From assembly GCF_024807035.1 (NCBI RefSeq), contig NZ_JANUCQ010000003.1, positions 186,001 through 250,000 on the forward strand: 64,000 nucleotides of DNA. The letters run 5' to 3'. This document shows, in pieces, positions 59,713 through 64,000 of the stretch; position 1 is the first letter of the stretch, and every line of letters begins with the position of its first letter. The notes under the pieces were generated by a model. The model ran no database searches. It was not told the DNA's origin and saw nothing but the letters and a program-made list of their open reading frames with translations. This DNA comes from Methanococcus voltae PS (GTDB taxonomy: Archaea > AGJL01 > Methanococci > Methanococcales > Methanococcaceae). A program made the translations under genes and the position numbers.

Positions 59713-60924
59713 ATGTTATTGTTTAAAGCAGACCATAAATCTTTTTCTATTGATGAATTGGAAAAATTAAGACAGGATGAAGAGGAATTTTATAAAAAAC
59801 ATAAACATTGTGTGTTGGTTCAAACCTGCAATAGGATAGAAATCTATTTTGATGACCTACAATACCAATATATGAAAGAATGTAAAAAAGGCTTAAACAA
59901 TGACCAATATATAGCCAAATTAATAGAAGAATTCAAAAATTTTGAAATTATTCGAGGAAAAGAATCAATTATCCATTTTCTAAATGTGGCATGTGGTATC
60001 GAATCAATGGTCGTAGGGGAAGACCAAATTCTAGGGCAGATTAAAAAAAGCTTACAAAGTTCAAAAGAAAAAGGAAAATGTACCAAATACTTAGAACTAG
60101 TTTTTTTAAAAGGAATCCATGTTGGACAAAGAGTCAGAGCGGAAACTAAGATAAATGAGGGTAGTGTATCCATAGGTAGTGCAGCGTTAGAATTAGTAGA
60201 AAAAAACTTTGGATTGGAAAACAAGAATATTTTATTAATTGGAGCTGGTGAAATGGGAACATTAGTTGCTAAAACACTAGCTGAAAAAAATATAAAAGCA
60301 GTTATAATATCAAATCGTACATATGAACGTGCAGAAAGACTTGCAAAGGAATTAAAAGGTATTGCAATTAATTTTGATAAATTAAAGGAAGCAATAAATT
60401 ACAGCGATGTGATTATATGTGCTACTGCATCTCCACATACAATATTACATAAAAAAGATTTAGAAGATATTCAAAATTCTGGGTCATTAGGTGCAAAGAT
60501 TATAGTGGATATAGCGAACCCTCGAGATGTAGAAGAAAGTGTTTCAGAGCTTGAAAGTATAACATTGTATACAATTGATAATTTAAGAGAAGTTTCAGAT
60601 ACCAATTTAAAGAAAAGAATGGAAGAAATGCCAAAAGTACATAATATTATAACTCAAGAGTATGAGGTACTACTTAAAAACCTTGAAAAATTAGATATAG
60701 AAGAAATATTAAAAGATTTAAATAATTATTTGGAAGAAATTAGAGTTAAAGAAGTAAATAAGGCTATAAAATTAGTAAAAAATAACCCTCAAAAAGCTGA
60801 AGAAATATTTAAAAATTTCTCAAAATCGCTTACTAAAAAAATTTCTCACGATTATGTAAATTATTCCTGCAATACTTCAAAAGATAAGCTTATTAACTCC
60901 ATCTGGTGGAAAAATGAACAGTAA
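59713..60924 (+). CDS. hemA: Glutamyl-tRNA reductase
   Basis: Reduces glutamyl-tRNA-Glu to glutamate 1-semialdehyde, the committed step of tetrapyrrole synthesis. The catalytic cysteine is in VQTCNRIE, the NADPH-binding motif is LIGAGEMG, and [12 protein letters not shown] is another family motif. The 403-residue length is standard. AGGTGT precedes the ATG. Its 3' end overlaps hmgA by 11 bases. Confidence 0.96.
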   Translation: MLLFKADHKSFSIDELEKLRQDEEEFYKKHKHCVLVQTCNRIEIYFDDLQYQYMKECKKGLNNDQYIAKLIEEFKNFEIIRGKESIIHFLNVACGIESMVVGEDQILGQIKKSLQSSKEKGKCTKYLELVFLKGIHVGQRVRAETKINEGSVSIGSAALELVEKNFGLENKNILLIGAGEMGTLVAKTLAEKNIKAVIISNRTYERAERLAKELKGIAINFDKLKEAINYSDVIICATASPHTILHKKDLEDIQNSGSLGAKIIVDIANPRDVEESVSELESITLYTIDNLREVSDTNLKKRMEEMPKVHNIITQEYEVLLKNLEKLDIEEILKDLNNYLEEIRVKEVNKAIKLVKNNPQKAEEIFKNFSKSLTKKISHDYVNYSCNTSKDKLINSIWWKNEQ

Positions 60925-62182
60925 TGAAATTAAAAATAAAAACGATAAATTCGAAGAATTAAATTCTAAAGAAATTGAAGAAGTAGTTGAAAAATTAATT
61001 AAAAAAGAATTAAAAGTTTATCAGTTGGATAAGTTAATTGGCGAAAAGAATGCGGTTGTAGTTAGGAGAATATATCTTGAAAAGTTGTCCAATGTAAAAA
61101 CAGAACATATCGGTCAATATACGATTGATGAAAAACCTGCTATGCAAAAGAACATTGAAAATATGATAGGTGCAATACAAGTGCCTCTTGGTTTTGCAGG
61201 TCCTTTAATTGTTAATGGAGAATATGCAGAAGGCGAATTTCAAATACCTTTAGCTACGACTGAAGGTGCCTTAGTTGCTTCCATAAATAGAGGTTGTAGT
61301 ATTATATCAAAATGTGGGGGCTCGACAGTTAGAGTAATTGGGGATAAAATGACCCGGGCACCAATTATCGCTACAAAATCAGTCTCTGACGCTTTAAAAC
61401 TAAAAAATTGGATTGAAGAAAACTTCGATAAAATAAAAGAAGTTGCAGAAAGCACAACTAGACATGGTAAATTAATAGATGTATCGCCAGTCATAATCGT
61501 TGGAAAAAATGTTTATCCTAGATTCTGCTTCACTACAGGCGATGCAATGGGTATGAATATGGTTACAATAGCTACTGAAAGAGTATGCAATCTTTTAGAA
61601 GAAGAAATGGCAAAATTAGGAATTAAAATAAGTACTGTTGCATTGAGTGGTAATGTATGCGTAGATAAAAAACCATCAGCAATTAATTTAATAGAAGGTA
61701 GGGGTAAAAGTATAGTGGCAGAAGTATTTTTAACTGAAGAAATGGTAAATAAATACTTAAAAACTACATCAAAAGCTATTGAATATGTAAACACCAATAA
61801 AAATTTAATAGGCTCTGCAATTGTAAATTCTTTAGGATTTAATGCCCATTTTGCTAATATAATAGGTGCTTTATTTTTAGCCACAGGTCAAGATGCTGCA
61901 CACGTTGTAGAGGGTAGTATGGGAATAACTACTGCGGAATGTCAAGACGATGGATTATATTTCTCAGTTACATTGCCCGATGTACCAATAGCAACCATTG
62001 GTGGGGGCACTAGAGTTGAAACTCAGCAGGAATGCTTAAAAATATTGGGATGCGCAGGTAATGGAAACAGTAAAAAATTTGCAGAAATAGTTGCTTCAAC
62101 AGTTTTAGCCGGTGAATTATCACTAGTTGGTGCGTTAGCAGCAGGACATTTGGCAAAAGCGCATTCAGAATTGGGAAGATAA
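60914..62182 (+). CDS. hmgA: Hydroxymethylglutaryl-CoA reductase (NADPH, class I)
   Basis: Makes mevalonate for archaeal isoprenoid lipids. The catalytic residues of class I enzymes are seen in [14 protein letters not shown] (glutamate), DAMGMNM (aspartate-containing), [17 protein letters not shown] and GHLAKAHSE (histidine). The 422-residue protein has no membrane anchor. The start overlaps hemA by 11 bases, and its ribosome site GGTGGA lies within hemA's last tryptophan codons, so the two are probably translationally coupled. Confidence 0.97.
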   Translation: MNSNEIKNKNDKFEELNSKEIEEVVEKLIKKELKVYQLDKLIGEKNAVVVRRIYLEKLSNVKTEHIGQYTIDEKPAMQKNIENMIGAIQVPLGFAGPLIVNGEYAEGEFQIPLATTEGALVASINRGCSIISKCGGSTVRVIGDKMTRAPIIATKSVSDALKLKNWIEENFDKIKEVAESTTRHGKLIDVSPVIIVGKNVYPRFCFTTGDAMGMNMVTIATERVCNLLEEEMAKLGIKISTVALSGNVCVDKKPSAINLIEGRGKSIVAEVFLTEEMVNKYLKTTSKAIEYVNTNKNLIGSAIVNSLGFNAHFANIIGALFLATGQDAAHVVEGSMGITTAECQDDGLYFSVTLPDVPIATIGGGTRVETQQECLKILGCAGNGNSKKFAEIVASTVLAGELSLVGALAAGHLAKAHSELGR

Positions 62183-62595
62183 TATATTTTTAATTTAAAA
62201 AATAAATTTATTCCCGGTTATTTTTTATAGATTATATTTTATGTTTTATTTTATGTTTTATTTTTTAATTTACTTAATTTTTTATTCTTTTTTTACATTG
62301 TTTAAAACCATATCAAAGTTATTAATGTACGTCATTAATTTTTTTAAATAAATTTGTTTAACTTCTCAAAGGTATTAATTATTAGTATGATATACGAACG
62401 CAAATGTGGCTGTTTAAAAGTAATATCTAAATGATATAAAATAATTCTATTTTGCAAAATTTCACAAAAATAGTTCAAATAATTTACATGTACATACATA
62501 TGTTTCAAAACCATATCAAAAAGGGTATATGGTGTAAAGAATATAAAAATAATATGGACTATGTTGACTATAATAAATCATATTATGGGGATATT
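62183..62595. other. Long leader before the GXGXG protein gene
   Basis: T-rich end of hmgA, then an unusual 5' region: AAAACCATATCAAA occurs twice (62304-62317 and 62507-62520), and CCATAT/ATATGG (62511-62516 with 62527-62532) forms a hairpin next to the second copy. The frame upstream of 62596 stays open for 48 codons but has no family similarity that I recognise. Confidence 0.5.
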
Positions 62596-63561
62596 ATGTT
62601 TAGCTTTTTAAAATCAAAAAAAACTATTGAAAATTACCTGAAAAACATCAAAAGCGATAATATACTCACCATTAAACTATCTGAACCATTAAATTGCCTA
62701 TTAGATTATACATACAATTTTAAATGGCAAAGTAATTTTGATGAGAATCATGAGATAATGCCAAACTCTAAAATATCATACAAAAAATTAGTTGAATTTA
62801 TAAAAAACCCAAAAAATGTTATAATTATTGAGGGAAATGTTGGGAAAAGATTTTGTAGTTCACTAGGTGCTGATTTAAAGTATTTTGGAGGCTCTGGAGA
62901 CATCGTTAATTCAGGTACGGTTATTATAAATGGGGATATCGACACAAGATGTGGAATAAGCATGGTTTCTGGCGTAATCTATCAGAGTAAAAAATATAAA
63001 ATTAAAGAACCAGTGGGTAATATAATAGAAATTGAAAGCGATATTAAAGATTATAAAAAGTTCGTATCGATTACTGATTTCTTAAAAAATGGAAATTCCA
63101 AAGGTTACAAGATATTAAAGCCCAATAGGATAATATCTGAAAATTTAATAATTTCCGATAATATAATTAGAGATACGGTGGGAGCTAGACTTGATGAAGA
63201 TTACATCGTAACTGTTGAAGGCAATGTGGATTTAAGTACAGGTATTTTAATGAAAAAAGGTAAAGTTATCATTAATGGAGATGCAGGTAAAAATACTGGT
63301 GCAGTATTAAGGGGTGGTACGGTTATTATAAATGGGAAAACAGCGGATTTTACAGGCTCAGATATGAAAGATGGTAACATAATTGTCAGAGAAGATGCGG
63401 GCAAATATCTAGCAGCAAAAGCTAAAAATGGGCATATATACTCAAAAACCGGAAGTTCCATACCACCATTTAAAAAATACCCATTGAATGAATTTGATAA
63501 AAAATTTCTAAAAAGTAATGGAATTAACAATTTAAAAGATTATTGGAAATTTTCTAAATAA
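62596..63561 (+). CDS. GXGXG-domain protein, related to formylmethanofuran dehydrogenase subunit C and glutamate synthase alpha C-terminus
   Basis: A 321-residue protein with two runs of the right-handed beta-helix GXGXG repeat: one near 75-130 ([12 protein letters not shown] and [14 protein letters not shown]) and a longer one near 180-290 ([39 protein letters not shown]). Such repeats form the GltB/FwdC structural domain. It lacks any catalytic motif and has no fwd or glt gene beside it, so its job is unknown. The ATG at 62596 follows GGGGATATT; an open extension of 48 codons upstream was set aside. Confidence 0.8.
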   Translation: MFSFLKSKKTIENYLKNIKSDNILTIKLSEPLNCLLDYTYNFKWQSNFDENHEIMPNSKISYKKLVEFIKNPKNVIIIEGNVGKRFCSSLGADLKYFGGSGDIVNSGTVIINGDIDTRCGISMVSGVIYQSKKYKIKEPVGNIIEIESDIKDYKKFVSITDFLKNGNSKGYKILKPNRIISENLIISDNIIRDTVGARLDEDYIVTVEGNVDLSTGILMKKGKVIINGDAGKNTGAVLRGGTVIINGKTADFTGSDMKDGNIIVREDAGKYLAAKAKNGHIYSKTGSSIPPFKKYPLNEFDKKFLKSNGINNLKDYWKFSK

Positions 63562-63682
63562 TCATATAGTAATATTTTCTTAAATTTTTTTATTTTAATT
63601 TTTAATCTTCAGTAAAATAACATATTTGAAAATAGTATCAATATATTTAAATTAATAAATTCTTTCGTAGTATATTAAAAAA

Positions 63683-63756
63683 AGCCTCAGGCGGGGTTTG
63701 AACCCGCGGCCTCCTGCTTACCAAGCAGGCGCTCTACCAGGCTGAGCCACTGAGGC
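63683..63756 (-). tRNA. tRNA-Thr(GGT)
   Basis: Acceptor GCCTCAG/CTGAGGC, loop TTGGTAA with anticodon GGT, discriminator T. CCA not encoded. A minus-strand CTATATATAG near 63788-63797 is a suitable box A. Confidence 0.97.
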
Positions 63757-63823
63757 ATTAACATCTTACTTCAATAAGCCATTTTAACTATATATAGTTT
63801 TCGATGAATAGCCTATAGAAACA

Positions 63824-63831
63824 TTTATATA
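63824..63831 (+). promoter_or_regulatory. Box A for tRNA-Gln
   Basis: TTTATATA at 63824-63831 predicts a start about 40 bases before the tRNA. Confidence 0.55.
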
Positions 63832-63893
63832 TTATAAATACCTTTCCTATTATGAAGTTAGTTAAAAATATCAAAACTTCATTAATGCAGTAT

Positions 63894-63966
63894 AGCCCGG
63901 TAGTGTAGAGGCCAATCATTCGGGTCTTTGGAACCTGAGACCGCGGTTCGAATCCGCGCCGGGCTA
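63894..63966 (+). tRNA. tRNA-Gln(TTG)
   Basis: Acceptor AGCCCGG/CCGGGCT, loop CTTTGGA with anticodon TTG, discriminator A. The T-arm is CGCGGTTCGAATCCGCG. CCA not encoded; a T-run follows the gene. Confidence 0.97.
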
Positions 63967-64000
63967 CTTTTTATTTTAGAAATATATATTTATAAATTTA

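Noticed and set aside
62452-62595. N-terminal extension of the GXGXG protein
   Set aside because: Open but without a ribosome site at its TTG start and of odd composition; the ATG at 62596 has a good site.

Overview
The window is a piece of a mesophilic methanogen chromosome of the genus Methanococcus, and M. voltae or a close relative fits best. The evidence is methanogen cofactor genes (F430 synthase CfbE, a CofF/MptN-type glutamate ligase, archaeal RibK/RibB/RibC), archaeal information-processing genes (Cdc48, Top6A, RpoF, L21e, Spt5/NusG, Pus10, Dph2, Taw1), ether-lipid genes (glycerol-1-phosphate dehydrogenase, HMG-CoA reductase), very AT-rich DNA with TTTATATA box A promoters, and a uniform Shine-Dalgarno habit (GGTGAT, three bases, then ATG/GTG/TTG). 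That habit was used to correct many start codons. No insertion sequence, prophage, integrase or CRISPR array was seen. The region is almost entirely chromosomal core.

Layout. 1-5803 (mostly minus): TrkH potassium transporter (cut by the window edge), 2-phosphoglycerate kinase, PurA, ribosomal protein L11, Topo VI subunit A. 6467-10143 (plus): FtsZ, SecE, NusG/Spt5, archaeal phosphoglycerate mutase. 10273-22951: wyosine synthase Taw1, MobB, a small ArsR regulator, DRG GTPase, methionine aminopeptidase, GMP synthase glutaminase subunit, ThiC, Dph2, Sua5, methylthioadenosine/inosine phosphorylase, and a riboflavin cluster ribK-ribB-ribC. 23373-37425: Cdc48, Trm1, anaerobic ribonucleotide reductase NrdD, QueC, glycerol-1-phosphate dehydrogenase, HemL, two small unknowns, a PutP-like symporter, Mn-dependent pyrophosphatase. 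37641-40725: a strong candidate for an unassigned structured RNA, then a metal-responsive ArsR repressor with a P1B ATPase behind a palindromic operator. 40946-47175: XTP/dITP pyrophosphatase, site-2 protease, CofF/MptN-type ligase, CfbE, HD phosphohydrolase. 47472-48465 (minus): a stable-RNA operon Thr-Pro-Tyr-Lys-5S-Asp followed by a perfect second copy of Lys-5S-Asp. 48722-63561: PdxS, CBS protein, Na+/H+ antiporter, ferredoxin, endonuclease Q, Pus10, L21e-RpoF-DUF655, a glycosyltransferase, precorrin-2 dehydrogenase-HemA-HMG-CoA reductase, a GXGXG protein. 63683-63966: tRNA-Thr and tRNA-Gln.

Functional threads. Tetrapyrrole genes are spread through the window: hemA and hemL make aminolevulinate, the precorrin-2 dehydrogenase leads to sirohydrochlorin, and cfbE closes the F430 ring system. 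The rib genes supply flavin and the early F420 pathway. hmgA and glycerol-1-phosphate dehydrogenase supply the two halves of archaeal lipids.

The most unusual signals are not proteins. They are the roughly 230-nt structured RNA candidate at 37641-37880, a second structured stretch with three spaced CCAAC motifs between ribK and ribB, a perfect palindrome sitting where the arsR/metal-ATPase transcript should start, the exact tandem duplication of tRNA-5S-tRNA, a 45-nt identical block shared by the two AAA modules of cdc48, and several 10-bp-phased AT arrays between genes. Family assignments rest on motifs read by eye; no database search was possible.
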